Positions 46,005 to 57,520 are shown, counted from the stretch's first letter. The stretch is 64,000 nt of DNA from Pseudomonas fluorescens (GCF_900215245.1 NZ_LT907842.1:3038001-3102000), one strand, 5' to 3'. The notes: a model not told the origin generated them from the letters alone. Made by a program: numbers and translations.

Positions 46005-46079
46005 TATACAGGCTGTTAAGCCTGTACAACTGAATCTCATCATAGGTTTGATGCTGTACAAGTCAAATATTTTGTACAA
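46005..46079 (-). promoter_or_regulatory. operator array and promoter of the light-stress operon
   Basis: The minus strand has -35 TTGACT (46066-46061) and -10 TATGAT (46044-46039) with a 16-base spacer. TTGTACAA (46079-46072) lies just upstream, a TGTACA (46060-46055) lies in the spacer, and a near-perfect 24-base palindrome (46028-46005, TGTACAGGCT/AGCCTGTATA) lies downstream. All fit the nTnTACAn half-site of CarH/LitR regulators. Binding would cover the promoter, so repression relieved by light is likely. Confidence 0.7.
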
Positions 46080-46094
46080 GTATTTGCGAGCAGG

Positions 46095-47367
<1,273 letters not shown>

Positions 47368-47503
47368 GTTTTGGCGTACCTGTTTGTGTGGCGTGACCTA
47401 TGGTTAAAGCTGAGGCTTAAACCGCGTAACGCCCATTTACATAAAGTCCCTGCTTATAAAATAGACTAGCGATGGGCGGCAAACGTTACATGAGGAGGAA
47501 CCC

Positions 47504-48403
47504 ATGCATATTTTGCTGACCGGCGGTACTGGTTTGATTGGTCGCCAACTCTGCCAGCACTGGCTTGCCCAAGGGCATCGCCTGACTGTTTGGAGCCGTG
47601 AACCGGACACCGTCGCCAAGTGGTGCGGTGATGAGGTGTTGGGTGTCGGCCGCCTGGAAGACGTGATAGGTGCCGTGGATGCGGTGGTCAACCTGGCCGG
47701 CGCGCCCATTGCTGATCGTCCGTGGACCAAAAAGCGCAAGGCCCTGTTGTGGAGCAGTCGCATCAGTCTCACTGAAACGTTGCTGGCGTGGATGGAAGGC
47801 CTGGCGCAAAAGCCGGCGGTGCTGATTTCCGGTTCTGCCGTGGGGTGGTATGGCGACGGTGGCGAGCGCGAATTGACCGAAGCCAGCGGCCCGGTGCTGG
47901 ACGACTTCCCCAGCCAGCTGTGCATCGCCTGGGAAGAAACCGCGTTGCGCGCCGAATCCTTGGGCGTGCGCGTGGTGCTGGTGCGCACCGGCCTGGTGTT
48001 GGCGGCGCAGGGCGGCTTTTTGTCACGGCTGCTGCTGCCGTTCAAGCTGGCGCTGGGCGGGCCGATCGGCGATGGTCGGCAGTGGATGCCGTGGGTTCAT
48101 ATCAAAGATCAAATCGCCCTGATTGATTTTCTTCTGCACAAGGGTGACGCCAGCGGTCCTTATAATGCCTGCGCGCCGCACCCGGTGCGTAATCGTGAGT
48201 TCGCCAAGGCCCTGGGCCAGGTGTTGCACCGCCCGGCGTTCATGCCGATGCCGGCGTTTGCATTGAAGCTCGGGCTGGGCGAGCTGTCCGGGTTATTGCT
48301 GGGCGGGCAGAAAGCCGTTCCCGAGCGGCTGCTGGCTGCCGGTTTCACTTTTCAGTTCACTGAGTTGCACGCGGCCCTGGAAGACTTGTCCAGCCGCCTC
48401 TAG
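47504..48403 (+). CDS. TIGR01777-family NAD(P)-binding oxidoreductase (YfcH-like)
   Basis: A 299-residue epimerase/SDR-like protein of the TIGR01777 family. It has the cofactor loop [36 protein letters not shown], and the C-terminal DUF1731 region ([38 protein letters not shown] type). The substrate is unknown. It is divergent from the renalase-like gene and followed by hemH after 14 bases, in a likely operon. Confidence 0.87.
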   Translation: MHILLTGGTGLIGRQLCQHWLAQGHRLTVWSREPDTVAKWCGDEVLGVGRLEDVIGAVDAVVNLAGAPIADRPWTKKRKALLWSSRISLTETLLAWMEGLAQKPAVLISGSAVGWYGDGGERELTEASGPVLDDFPSQLCIAWEETALRAESLGVRVVLVRTGLVLAAQGGFLSRLLLPFKLALGGPIGDGRQWMPWVHIKDQIALIDFLLHKGDASGPYNACAPHPVRNREFAKALGQVLHRPAFMPMPAFALKLGLGELSGLLLGGQKAVPERLLAAGFTFQFTELHAALEDLSSRL

Positions 48404-48417
48404 AGATAGGATGTTGC

Positions 48418-49443
48418 ATGACGGATCACGCGTTGTTACTGGTCAACCTGGGTTCACCGGCGTCCACTTCGGTGGCCGATGTGCGCAGCTACCTCAATCA
48501 ATTCCTGATGGACCCTTATGTGATCGACCTGCCGTGGCCGGTACGGCGCTTGCTGGTGTCGCTGATCCTGATCAAGCGTCCCGAGCAGTCCGCGCACGCT
48601 TATGCCTCGATCTGGTGGGACGAGGGCTCGCCGCTGGTGGTATTGAGCCGTCGCCTGCAGCAGCAAATGACGGCGCAGTGGACCCACGGCCCGGTGGAAC
48701 TGGCGATGCGTTACGGCGAGCCGTCCCTTGAAACAACGTTGACGCGCCTGGCCGCTCAGGGCATCGAGAAAGTCACCCTGGCGCCGCTGTACCCGCAGTT
48801 TGCCGACAGCACCGTAACCACGGTGATTGAAGAGGCCAAACGGGTCGTGCGCGACAAAAAGCTCAAGGTGCAGTTCTCGATCCTGCAACCGTTCTACGAT
48901 CAGCCGGAATACCTCGACGCCTTGGTCGCGAGTGTCCGGCCGTATGTGGAGCAGGATTACGATCATTTACTGCTGAGTTTTCACGGCCTGCCCGAGCGTC
49001 ACCTGACAAAACTCGACCCGACCGGCGGGCATTGCTTCAAAGATGCCGATTGCTGCAAGAACGCCTCGCCCGAGGTGCTTGCGACCTGCTACCGTGCGCA
49101 ATGCTTCAGCGTCGCGCGGGACTTTGCCGCGCGCATGGGGCTGCCGGAAGGCAAGTGGTCGGTGGCCTTCCAGTCGCGCCTTGGCCGGGCGAAGTGGATC
49201 GAACCCTACACCGAAGCCCGCCTGGAAGCACTGGCCCAGCAAGGCGTGAAAAAGTTGCTGGTGATGTGCCCGGCGTTTGTAGCGGACTGCATTGAGACGC
49301 TGGAAGAGATTGGTGATCGCGGCCTGGAGCAGTTCCGCGAAGCGGGAGGCGAGGAGTTGGTGTTGGTGCCATGCCTCAATGATGACCCGCAATGGGCCTC
49401 GGCGCTCAATACACTCTGTGAAAGAGCGCCGTTGGCACTGTAA
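48418..49443 (+). CDS. hemH: ferrochelatase
   Basis: A 341-residue enzyme that inserts ferrous iron into protoporphyrin IX. The opening [34 protein letters not shown] and the catalytic [13 protein letters not shown] are clear, as are CYRAQC and a late [12 protein letters not shown]. Removing protoporphyrin, a photosensitiser, makes sense beside the light-stress genes. The ATG has AGGAT-type Shine-Dalgarno upstream. Confidence 0.95.
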   Translation: MTDHALLLVNLGSPASTSVADVRSYLNQFLMDPYVIDLPWPVRRLLVSLILIKRPEQSAHAYASIWWDEGSPLVVLSRRLQQQMTAQWTHGPVELAMRYGEPSLETTLTRLAAQGIEKVTLAPLYPQFADSTVTTVIEEAKRVVRDKKLKVQFSILQPFYDQPEYLDALVASVRPYVEQDYDHLLLSFHGLPERHLTKLDPTGGHCFKDADCCKNASPEVLATCYRAQCFSVARDFAARMGLPEGKWSVAFQSRLGRAKWIEPYTEARLEALAQQGVKKLLVMCPAFVADCIETLEEIGDRGLEQFREAGGEELVLVPCLNDDPQWASALNTLCERAPLAL

Positions 49444-49470
49444 TCAGATTGTCGAAACGCTAGAAATCAA

Positions 49471-49503
49471 ATGTGGGAGTCGGGCAAGCCCGGCTCCCAC
49501 ATG
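49471..49503. repeat. single REP hairpin between hemH and the DUF4198 gene
   Basis: ATGTGGGAGTCGGG and CCCGGCTCCCACAT pair around CAAG with one wobble. It lies between two convergent genes and may also act as a two-way terminator. Confidence 0.8.
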
Positions 49504-49515
49504 GGTGTGTAGTGT

Positions 49516-50235
49516 TTACTCGTGGTGGGGTTCGCCGAGGAAGGTCAGCGAGGTGAACAACCCGCGTGTCGCCACATCGGCATTGTCTTTGAGCGGCAGC
49601 TCCACCTGCGCGGCAATCACATTCAACCCTTCATTACGCACCAGCACTTGAGCCCGACCGTCTTTGTCGGTCTCGGTGCTCAGGGTGTTCGGCGCATTGC
49701 GATAGTCGCCTACCAGCTTGATCCCCGCCGCCGGCTTGCCATCCAGCAGCACCCGCACCGGCAATGACTTGCCCGGCCCTACCGTCAATGGATCAACTTC
49801 CGGCAGGATCAACAGCTTGATCTGATCCAGCTTCGGCAACTTCGCTCCCGGCTGGTAAATCGCCAGGCTGTACTTGAAGGTCTGGGTCGATGCAATTGCC
49901 CCCGGCACTTTGCTGCGGCCCTGGTTGATCCACCGCTTGTCAGCCGTCTGCGACCACATTCCGTTATCCAATGCGACGGCTAGAACGGCGGGCGATTTGA
50001 GCGGCTGCAGGCGCGCATGGTCGGCCAGGCGTTCCACGGTCACCGGGATCATCTTGCCGCTGACGTCGTAGGCCCAGGCACCGCTGATTTTCTGCGCCTT
50101 GAAGGCGTTGTCTTCGGCGCCATGGCCGTAGATGACTTCGATATTGCCGCGTCGTTGTTCGGTCCACAGGCCGTGGGCCGAGACCTGGCTGGCAAACAAC
50201 AGGCCGAGTACGGCCAGGGATTTGAAGGCTTGCAT
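49516..50235 (-). CDS. DUF4198 periplasmic protein
   Basis: A 239-residue exported protein. The signal peptide is MQAFKSLAVLGLLFASQVSA, and the mature protein starts with HGLWTEQRRG, the conserved His-containing DUF4198 start. DUF4198 proteins bear Ig-like beta folds (KPAAGIKLVGDYRNAPNTLSTETDKDGRAQV) and are frequently paired with TonB-dependent receptors for metals such as nickel or cobalt. It lies 12 bases downstream of such a receptor gene and is likely its periplasmic partner. Confidence 0.82.
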   Translation of the reverse strand: MQAFKSLAVLGLLFASQVSAHGLWTEQRRGNIEVIYGHGAEDNAFKAQKISGAWAYDVSGKMIPVTVERLADHARLQPLKSPAVLAVALDNGMWSQTADKRWINQGRSKVPGAIASTQTFKYSLAIYQPGAKLPKLDQIKLLILPEVDPLTVGPGKSLPVRVLLDGKPAAGIKLVGDYRNAPNTLSTETDKDGRAQVLVRNEGLNVIAAQVELPLKDNADVATRGLFTSLTFLGEPHHE

Positions 50236-50247
50236 GGAGACGTCCTT

Positions 50248-52344
50248 TTACAGGTTGAGGGTCAGGCTGACGGTGACGTTGCGCGGCTCGCCGGGGGTGA
50301 CCCAGTAATTGCTGTAGGAGCGCTCGTAGTACTTTTCGTCGAATAGGTTATTGAGGTTCAGGCCCACGGTGACGTTGTCACTGGCCTTGTAATGGGCGAG
50401 CAGGTCGACGGTGTGGTAGGCGGGCAGTTTGAAATGACTCCCTGCCTCGCCGGAGCGGTCGCCGACATAGGTGAATGCCGCGCCCACGTCTGAGCCGCGC
50501 AATGCACCCTCCTGGAATTCATACACACCCAACAGACTGCCGCTGCGTTTGGCCACGCCGAGAATTCGGCTGCCAGTGGGGATGGCTTTGTCGCCCTTGG
50601 TCACTTCGGCGTCGATGTAGGCAAAGGCGCCGATGAGTCGGATGGCGTCAGTCACTTGCCCGGTCAGTTGCAGGTCGAAACCCTGGCTGCGGGCCTTGCC
50701 CATAGCGCGGTTAACGTCGGTGGTCGGGTCGAGTGCGAGGACGTTTTCCTTTTCGATATGGAACGCGGCGAGGGTAGCACTCAGGCGGTCATCGAACAGC
50801 TCGCTCTTGATGCCGACTTCATAACCCAGACCTTCTTCTGGCTTGAAGGATTGGCCGCCGGCATCCAGGCCATTGTTCGGTTTGAACGAGGTTGAGGCGT
50901 TGGCGAATACACCGATTTGCGGTGTCAGTTGGTACAGCAATCCGGCGCGCTGGGTCAGGGCATTGTGGGTTTGCCGGCTCTTGGCAGCGTGCCGGGTGAA
51001 GTCGTCGGTGCTTTGTTCGAAGTGCTCAAGGCGCACGCCAACCATGCCGCGCAGGCGGTCGGTGAACACGATCTGGTCTTGCAGGTTCAGCGCCTGGCTC
51101 TTCACCTGTTCGAAGAAGTCGGTGCCGGAGCGTGCGCCGTCGGGTTTGGGTTGGCCATAGATCGGCTTATAGATATCGATGGGGTAGAGGCTGCCGCCGA
51201 TAGCCGTCACGCGTTCCTTCTTGCGGTAGTCCTCGTATTCGGTGCCGATCAGCAGTTCATGCTGCCAACTGCCGATGTCGAAAAGACCGCGCAGTTCCAG
51301 CTGGGTAATGCTGTCGTGCCACCCGGTGGAGCGTTCGCGGTAGCGGCGGTTGACGGTGTGCCCGTCAGCGTTCAGCGCGCGGCTTTCCGAGGCATCACCC
51401 CACAGGCTGCCTTGTTTGTAGTGGCTGGCGAGGCGCAGTTTCCAGGCGTCGTTGAGGTGATGTTCCAGGGTGGCTTGCAGGCGGTTGTTGTGGTTGCGGA
51501 TGTTGCCGTCGTTGGGTTCGCCGAGGAAGGTCGAGCGGGACATGCCGTGGTCGGCGACAATACCTCGGTCGAAGGTAGAGCTGTGGCGCACGAATTCGCT
51601 TTCCACCAGCAGGCTGGTATCCGGGTCCAACTGCCAACTGAAAGAGGGCGCGACGAACACGCGCCTGGCGTCGACGTGATCGCGGAAGCTGTGCTTGTCT
51701 TCCACGGCCAGGTTTACGCGCGACAGCACACGGCCTTCGCTGTCCAGCGGGGTGTTTACATCCACTGCCGTGCGATAACGGTCCCAACTGCCGGCGCTGG
51801 TTTGCAGCGTGGTGAAGGCTTGCGGCTGCGGTTTCTTGGTGACGATATTCACGGTGCCGCCTGGATCGCCGCGGCCATACAGGCTGGCGGCGGGGCCTTT
51901 GAGTACTTCAATGCGTTCGATATTGGCCGCATCCGGCGTGCTCGGGTAGCCGCGGTTGGCGCTGAAACCGTCCTGATAGAACTCTGACGTGGTGAAGCCG
52001 CGTACGCTGTATTCGTAGAGCGTCAGGCCGCCGAAGTTATTTTGCTTGGACACGCCACCGGCGAATTCCAGGGCACGTTCCACATGGGTGCTGCCCAGGT
52101 CTTTGAGCACCGTCGCGGGAATCACGCTGATCGATTGTGGGATGTCGCGAAGGGCCGTGTCAGTTTTGGTCGCGCTGGCGGAGCGAGTGGCACGATAGCC
52201 TGTGACGGGGCTGGTGGCGGATTCATAGTCGTCACTGGTGACGCTGATGGTGTCCAGTTCAATGGTGTTGTCTTCGGCATAAGCGGGGTCGAGCAACAAA
52301 CCCAAGGCCAGGCCCGCCATGGGGGCAAATCTTCGAGACGGCAT
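50248..52344 (-). CDS. TonB-dependent siderophore/metal receptor
   Basis: A 698-residue outer-membrane receptor. The signal peptide (FAPMAGLALGLLLDPAYA) is followed by a TonB-box-like segment DTISVTSDDYESA, the plug domain (RDIPQSISVIPATVLKDLGSTHVERAL, with IERIEVLKGPAASLYGRGDPGGTVNIVTK) and a 22-strand barrel ending in aromatic-poor TLNL. The ATG at 52344 is preferred to the TTG five codons earlier. The ligand cannot be read; the linked DUF4198 gene hints at a metal chelate. A palindrome upstream may be its operator. Confidence 0.9.
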   Translation of the reverse strand: MPSRRFAPMAGLALGLLLDPAYAEDNTIELDTISVTSDDYESATSPVTGYRATRSASATKTDTALRDIPQSISVIPATVLKDLGSTHVERALEFAGGVSKQNNFGGLTLYEYSVRGFTTSEFYQDGFSANRGYPSTPDAANIERIEVLKGPAASLYGRGDPGGTVNIVTKKPQPQAFTTLQTSAGSWDRYRTAVDVNTPLDSEGRVLSRVNLAVEDKHSFRDHVDARRVFVAPSFSWQLDPDTSLLVESEFVRHSSTFDRGIVADHGMSRSTFLGEPNDGNIRNHNNRLQATLEHHLNDAWKLRLASHYKQGSLWGDASESRALNADGHTVNRRYRERSTGWHDSITQLELRGLFDIGSWQHELLIGTEYEDYRKKERVTAIGGSLYPIDIYKPIYGQPKPDGARSGTDFFEQVKSQALNLQDQIVFTDRLRGMVGVRLEHFEQSTDDFTRHAAKSRQTHNALTQRAGLLYQLTPQIGVFANASTSFKPNNGLDAGGQSFKPEEGLGYEVGIKSELFDDRLSATLAAFHIEKENVLALDPTTDVNRAMGKARSQGFDLQLTGQVTDAIRLIGAFAYIDAEVTKGDKAIPTGSRILGVAKRSGSLLGVYEFQEGALRGSDVGAAFTYVGDRSGEAGSHFKLPAYHTVDLLAHYKASDNVTVGLNLNNLFDEKYYERSYSNYWVTPGEPRNVTVSLTLNL

Positions 52345-52359
52345 GATAGAGCGTTCCAA

Positions 52360-52383
52360 TGTCTATATTGAAACAATATAACA
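52360..52383 (-). promoter_or_regulatory. palindrome upstream of the TonB-dependent receptor
   Basis: TGTCTATATTG and CAATATAACA form an inverted repeat around AAA, 15 bases upstream of the ATG, with ATATTG/CAATAT perfect. It is shaped like a metal-regulator operator but does not match the Fur consensus and has the wrong centre for a Zur box. Confidence 0.45.
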
Positions 52384-52424
52384 TGCCTAATGAGAACGGA
52401 TTTCTTTTGAAATATTAAGTTACA

Positions 52425-52444
52425 GGAGCCCGCGAGCGGGCTCC
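52425..52444. repeat. short REP-like hairpin
   Basis: GGAGCCCGC and GCGGGCTCC pair around GA. It lies 8 bases after the algW stop, on the 3' side of that gene. Confidence 0.7.
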
Positions 52445-52452
52445 CAACCCCG

Positions 52453-53607
52453 TTATTCCTCTTCTTTCACCGGCGCAGGCGGTGGGCGCAAGCCGATTTC
52501 CGCCAGCAGCTTGAGCTCTTTGCCGTTGCGCATCACCTGGATCGCCACCTTGTCGGTTGGCTTGATCCGCGCCACCTGGTTCATCGACTTGCGGCCGTCA
52601 CCGGCGGGTTCGCCGTCAATGCTCAGGATGACATCGCCCAATTGCAGGCCGGCTTTCTGCGCCGGACCGTCGCGGAAGATCCCGGCAACCACGATGCCCG
52701 GACGCCCGGTCAAACCAAACGACTCGGCCAACTCCTTGGTCAACGGCTGCACTTCGATCCCCAGCCAGCCGCGAATCACCTGGCCGTGCTCGATGATCGA
52801 CTTCATCACTTCCATTGCCAGCTTCACCGGGATCGCAAAACCGATGCCTTGGGAGCCACCCGATTTCGAGAAGATCGCGGTGTTGATGCCGGTCAGGTTG
52901 CCATTGGCATCCACCAGCGCGCCGCCGGAGTTGCCCGGATTGATGGCCGCGTCGGTCTGGATAAAGTCTTCGTAGCTGTTAAGCCCCAACTGGTTACGCC
53001 CGGTGGCGCTGATGATGCCCATGGTGACGGTCTGGCCGACACCAAACGGGTTGCCGATGGCCAGGGCCACATCGCCCACGCGCAGCCCTTCAGAGCGGCC
53101 GATAGTGATCGAAGGCAGGCTTTTGAGGTCGATCTTCAGCACCGCAAGGTCGGTTTCCGGGTCGCTGCCGACCACGCGGGCCAGGGTTTCGCGGCCGTCG
53201 CGCAGGGCCACGACAATCTGGTCGGCGCCGGTGGTCACGTGGTTGTTGGTGAGGATGTAGCCTTCCGGGCTCATGATCACGCCGGAGCCGAGGCTGGATT
53301 CCATACGGCGTTGCTTGGGCCCGTTGTCACCGAAGTAGCGACGAAATTGCGGGTCTTCAAACAACGGGTGCGGGGGCTTGTTGATGACCTTGGTGGTGTA
53401 CAGGTTGACCACGGCGGGCGCGGCGATGACGACCGCGTCTGCGTAGGTCACCGGGCCTTGCACCACCGAATTGCTTTGCGGGGCCTGTTGCAGGTTCACA
53501 TCAAGGCTGGGTAAGCCCACCCACTGGGGATAACGCTGAATAATCAGCATCGCGATCAGCACGCCAGCCAACAATGGCCATCCAAAAAAACGCAGTGCCT
53601 TGAGCAT
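52453..53607 (-). CDS. algW: AlgW, periplasmic PDZ serine protease (DegS type)
   Basis: A 384-residue membrane-anchored HtrA protease. An N-terminal transmembrane helix (FFGWPLLAGVLIAMLIIQRY) leads to a trypsin-like domain with the triad His123 (TNNHVTT), Asp153 (ETDLAVL) and Ser227 (NPGNSGGA), the same numbering as P. aeruginosa AlgW, and a single C-terminal PDZ domain. It starts the cleavage of the anti-sigma factor MucA under envelope stress, so it controls AlgU and alginate. The ATG at 53607 follows an in-frame TTG. Confidence 0.94.
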   Translation of the reverse strand: MLKALRFFGWPLLAGVLIAMLIIQRYPQWVGLPSLDVNLQQAPQSNSVVQGPVTYADAVVIAAPAVVNLYTTKVINKPPHPLFEDPQFRRYFGDNGPKQRRMESSLGSGVIMSPEGYILTNNHVTTGADQIVVALRDGRETLARVVGSDPETDLAVLKIDLKSLPSITIGRSEGLRVGDVALAIGNPFGVGQTVTMGIISATGRNQLGLNSYEDFIQTDAAINPGNSGGALVDANGNLTGINTAIFSKSGGSQGIGFAIPVKLAMEVMKSIIEHGQVIRGWLGIEVQPLTKELAESFGLTGRPGIVVAGIFRDGPAQKAGLQLGDVILSIDGEPAGDGRKSMNQVARIKPTDKVAIQVMRNGKELKLLAEIGLRPPPAPVKEEE

Positions 53608-53709
53608 CAAGTAAGTCCTGACAGGTTGCAGGGGGCGGGAGAGCGCCCATAATGTCGCGCATTATACGAGGCTGTGAGCGCCTCGGAACGGGATATTTAG
53701 GAGTCTTTT

Positions 53710-54468
53710 ATGGCCGTGCCCCTTAGCACCCTGGTCGAGGAAGCGGACCGCTATCTCGGCAGCGCAAAAATTGCCGATTATTGCCCCAATGGCCTGCAGG
53801 TCGAGGGTCGCCCGCAGGTGATGCGCATCGTCAGCGGCGTGACCGCAAGCCAAGCCCTGTTGGACGCCGCCGTCGAAGCCAAGGCCGACTTGGTACTGGT
53901 GCACCACGGTTATTTCTGGAAAGGCGAAAACCCGTGCATTACCGGCATGAAGCAGCGCCGCCTGAAAACCCTGCTCAAGCATGACATCAGCCTGTTGGCC
54001 TATCACCTGCCGCTGGATCTGCACGCGGACGTTGGTAATAACGTGCAACTGGCCCGCCACCTGGACATCACCGTCGAAGGCCCGCTGGACCCTGGCAACC
54101 CGAAAGTCGTCGGCCTGGTCGGCTCGCTGGCCGAACCCTTGTCACCCCGCGACTTCGCCCGTCGCGTGCAAGACGTGATGGGGCGCGAGCCGCTGCTGAT
54201 CGAAGGCAGCGAAATGATCCGCCGTGTCGGCTGGTGCACCGGTGGTGGCCAGGGCTATATCGACCAGGCGATCGCCGCCGGTGTCGATCTGTACCTGAGC
54301 GGCGAAGCGTCCGAGCAAACGTTCCACAGTGCGCGGGAAAACGACATCAGCTTTATTGCTGCTGGCCATCACGCCACCGAACGCTATGGCGTACAGGCGT
54401 TGGGTGATTACCTGGCGCGACGGTTTGCGCTGGAACACCTGTTCATCGATTGCCCCAATCCGATCTAA
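53710..54468 (+). CDS. Nif3-like dinuclear metal-center protein
   Basis: A 252-residue member of the Nif3/YbgI family, hexameric toroids with a two-metal site. The conserved metal ligands are visible in KADLVLVHHGYFWKG and LAYHLPLDLHADVGNN, then YLSGEASEQTFHSARENDISFIAAGHHATERYGVQAL. The biochemical role is unsettled. It is divergent from algW, which is the usual Pseudomonas arrangement, and begins at ATG 53710 after TAGGAG. Confidence 0.9.
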   Translation: MAVPLSTLVEEADRYLGSAKIADYCPNGLQVEGRPQVMRIVSGVTASQALLDAAVEAKADLVLVHHGYFWKGENPCITGMKQRRLKTLLKHDISLLAYHLPLDLHADVGNNVQLARHLDITVEGPLDPGNPKVVGLVGSLAEPLSPRDFARRVQDVMGREPLLIEGSEMIRRVGWCTGGGQGYIDQAIAAGVDLYLSGEASEQTFHSARENDISFIAAGHHATERYGVQALGDYLARRFALEHLFIDCPNPI

Positions 54469-54501
54469 GGAACTCCACAGAAGGAATGTGGTGCGGGCTT
54501 G

Positions 54502-54529
54502 TGTGGGAGCGAGCAAGCCGGCTCCCACA
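54502..54529. repeat. single REP hairpin after the Nif3-like gene
   Basis: TGTGGGAGC and GCTCCCACA pair across GAGCAAGCCG. It lies 34 bases after the Nif3-like gene stop and ahead of cysD. Confidence 0.8.
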
Positions 54530-54677
54530 TTCGACCGAGGCAGGCCTAACTCAGTGGCATATTCATATACCGTTTCGATCTAGTCGGCGCCCTGAATAGA
54601 AGAAGGTGCTGTGCTAGCATGCCCCGCTCGAACACGGCCCGCTGGCCGTCCATAAGATCGTTTTTCCGTGAGTAGCC

Positions 54678-55595
54678 ATGGTCGACAAACTGACGCATCT
54701 GAAACAGCTGGAGGCGGAAAGCATCCACATCATCCGCGAGGTCGCCGCCGAGTTCGACAACCCGGTGATGCTCTACTCGATCGGTAAAGACTCCGCCGTG
54801 ATGTTGCATCTGGCACGCAAAGCCTTCTTTCCGGGCAAACTGCCGTTCCCGGTGATGCACGTCGACACCCGCTGGAAATTCCAGGAGATGTACACGTTCC
54901 GCGACAAGATGGTCGAAGAGCTTGGCCTGGACCTGATCACCCACGTCAACCCGGATGGGGTGGCGCAGGGCATCAACCCATTCACCCACGGCAGCGCCAA
55001 GCACACCGACATCATGAAGACCGAAGGCCTCAAGCAGGCCTTGGACAAGCATGGTTTCGACGCAGCTTTCGGCGGTGCCCGTCGCGATGAAGAGAAATCC
55101 CGCGCCAAAGAGCGCGTGTACTCGTTCCGCGACAGCAAACACCGCTGGGACCCGAAAAACCAGCGCCCGGAGCTGTGGAACGTTTACAACGGCAACGTCA
55201 ACAAGGGTGAGTCGATCCGTGTGTTCCCGCTGTCCAACTGGACCGAACTGGACATCTGGCAGTACATCTACCTGGAAGGCATCCCGATTGTGCCGCTGTA
55301 CTTTGCCGCCGAGCGCGACGTGATCGAGAAGAACGGCACGTTGATCATGATCGACGACGACCGCATCCTCGAGCACCTGTCCGACGAAGACAAAGCCCGA
55401 ATCGTCAAAAAGAAAGTACGTTTCCGTACCCTTGGCTGCTACCCGTTGACGGGCGCGGTGGAGTCCGAGGCTGAAACCCTCACGGACATCATTCAGGAAA
55501 TGCTCCTGACGCGAACTTCCGAGCGCCAGGGCCGGGTCATCGACCACGATGGCGCAGGCTCGATGGAAGATAAAAAACGTCAGGGTTATTTCTAA
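54678..55595 (+). CDS. cysD: sulfate adenylyltransferase subunit 2
   Basis: A 305-residue PP-loop enzyme that with CysN makes adenosine 5'-phosphosulfate from sulfate and ATP. The PP-loop is [17 protein letters not shown], followed by [14 protein letters not shown] and [15 protein letters not shown]. The ATG at 54678 gives the family length. It is 13 bases upstream of cysNC and co-transcribed with it; CysB control is usual but no site was picked. Confidence 0.96.
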   Translation: MVDKLTHLKQLEAESIHIIREVAAEFDNPVMLYSIGKDSAVMLHLARKAFFPGKLPFPVMHVDTRWKFQEMYTFRDKMVEELGLDLITHVNPDGVAQGINPFTHGSAKHTDIMKTEGLKQALDKHGFDAAFGGARRDEEKSRAKERVYSFRDSKHRWDPKNQRPELWNVYNGNVNKGESIRVFPLSNWTELDIWQYIYLEGIPIVPLYFAAERDVIEKNGTLIMIDDDRILEHLSDEDKARIVKKKVRFRTLGCYPLTGAVESEAETLTDIIQEMLLTRTSERQGRVIDHDGAGSMEDKKRQGYF

Positions 55596-55608
55596 GGGGC
55601 TGTCACCA

Positions 55609-57507
55609 ATGTCGCATCAATCTGATTTGATCAGCGAGGACATCCTCGCCTACCTGGGCCAGCACGAGCGCAAGGAAATGTTGCGCTTCCTGACCTGCGG
55701 CAACGTCGACGACGGCAAGAGCACCCTGATCGGGCGCCTGCTGCACGACTCCAAGATGATCTACGAAGATCACCTGGAAGCTATCACCCGCGACTCGAAG
55801 AAGTCCGGCACCACCGGTGATGACATCGACCTGGCGTTGCTGGTCGATGGCCTGCAGGCCGAGCGTGAGCAGGGCATCACCATCGATGTTGCCTACCGCT
55901 ACTTCTCCACCGCCAAGCGCAAATTCATCATCGCCGACACCCCCGGCCATGAGCAGTACACCCGCAACATGGCCACCGGTGCCTCCACCTGTGACCTGGC
56001 GATCATCCTGATCGACGCCCGCTACGGCGTGCAGACCCAGACCCGTCGCCACAGCTTTATCGCCTCGTTGCTGGGTATCAAACACATCGTGGTGGCCGTC
56101 AACAAGATGGACATCAATGGCTTTGACCAAAGCGTATTCGAGCAAATCAAGGCGGATTACTTGAAGTTCGCCGAAGGCATTGCGTTCAAGCCGAGCACCA
56201 TGGCCTTCGTGCCGATGTCCGCGCTCAAAGGCGACAACGTGGTCAACAAGAGCGAGCGTTCGCCTTGGTACACGGGCCAGTCGCTGATGGAAATTCTCGA
56301 AACCGTCGAGATCGCCAACGACCGCAACTACACCGACCTGCGTTTCCCGGTGCAGTACGTCAACCGTCCGAACCTGAACTTCCGTGGTTTCGCCGGCACC
56401 CTGGCCAGCGGCGTCGTGCACAAGGGCGACGAAGTCGTGGTGCTGCCGTCGGGCAAGAGCAGCCGGGTCAAATCCATCGTCACCTTCGACGGTGAGTTGG
56501 AGCACGCCGGCCCAGGCCAGGCTGTAACCCTGACCATGGAAGATGAAATCGACATCTCCCGTGGCGACCTGTTGGTGCATGCCGACAACGTGCCGCAAGT
56601 GGCCGACGCCTTCGACGCCATGCTGGTGTGGATGGCCGAAGAGCCGATGCTGCCGGGCAAAAAGTACGACATCAAGCGCGCCACCAGCTACGTGCCGGGT
56701 TCCATCACCAGCATCGTGCATCGTGTGGACGTGAACACCCTGGCCGAAGGCCCGGCGAGTTCGCTGCAGTTGAACGAGATTGGTCGGGTCAAGGTCAGCC
56801 TCGACGCCGCCATCGCGCTGGACGGCTATGACAGCAACCGCACCACCGGTGCGTTTATTGTTATCGACCGCTTGACCAATGGCACGGTGGCCGCGGGCAT
56901 GATCATCGCGCCGCCGGTCAACCATGGCTCCGCCACGCATCACGGCAAGTTGGCCCATGTGGCGACCGAAGAACGCGCCCAGCGCTTCGGCCAGCAACCG
57001 GCCACCGTGCTGTTCAGCGGCCTGTCGGGCGCGGGCAAGAGCACCTTGGCCTATGCGGTTGAGCGCAAGCTGTTCGACATGGGCCGTGCCGTGTTCGTGC
57101 TGGATGGCCAGAACCTGCGCCACGACCTGAACAAAGGCTTGCCGCAGGACCGCACCGGGCGCACCGAAAATTGGCGGCGTGCCGCCCACGTGGCGCGCCA
57201 GTTCAACGAAGCCGGCCTGCTGACCCTGGCAGCATTCGTTGCGCCGGATGCCGAAGGCCGCGAACAGGCCAAGGCGCTGATTGGTGCCGACCGCCTGCTG
57301 ACGGTTTACGTGCAGGCCTCGCCGTTGGTGTGTGCCGAGCGTGATCCGCAAGGCTTGTACGCAGCCGGTGGGGATAACATCCCTGGCGAGTCCTTCCCGT
57401 ATGACGTGCCGTTGAATGCCGACCTGGTAATCGACACCCAGGCACTGTCGCTGGAAGACAGCGTCAAGCAAGTGCTGGAGCTGTTGCGTCAGCGCGGCGC
57501 GATCTAA
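55609..57507 (+). CDS. cysNC: bifunctional sulfate adenylyltransferase subunit 1 / APS kinase
   Basis: A 632-residue fusion. Residues ~1-440 are CysN, an EF-Tu-like GTPase with G1 [14 protein letters not shown]3 [12 protein letters not shown] and G4 NKMD. The last ~190 residues are the CysC APS kinase with Walker [25 protein letters not shown], and [17 protein letters not shown]. It produces PAPS for reduction or for sulfated products. The ATG at 55609 has AAGGGGC upstream; the longer frame overlaps cysD. A strong terminator follows. Confidence 0.96.
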   Translation: MSHQSDLISEDILAYLGQHERKEMLRFLTCGNVDDGKSTLIGRLLHDSKMIYEDHLEAITRDSKKSGTTGDDIDLALLVDGLQAEREQGITIDVAYRYFSTAKRKFIIADTPGHEQYTRNMATGASTCDLAIILIDARYGVQTQTRRHSFIASLLGIKHIVVAVNKMDINGFDQSVFEQIKADYLKFAEGIAFKPSTMAFVPMSALKGDNVVNKSERSPWYTGQSLMEILETVEIANDRNYTDLRFPVQYVNRPNLNFRGFAGTLASGVVHKGDEVVVLPSGKSSRVKSIVTFDGELEHAGPGQAVTLTMEDEIDISRGDLLVHADNVPQVADAFDAMLVWMAEEPMLPGKKYDIKRATSYVPGSITSIVHRVDVNTLAEGPASSLQLNEIGRVKVSLDAAIALDGYDSNRTTGAFIVIDRLTNGTVAAGMIIAPPVNHGSATHHGKLAHVATEERAQRFGQQPATVLFSGLSGAGKSTLAYAVERKLFDMGRAVFVLDGQNLRHDLNKGLPQDRTGRTENWRRAAHVARQFNEAGLLTLAAFVAPDAEGREQAKALIGADRLLTVYVQASPLVCAERDPQGLYAAGGDNIPGESFPYDVPLNADLVIDTQALSLEDSVKQVLELLRQRGAI

Positions 57508-57520
57508 ACCTCGCCGCCAC

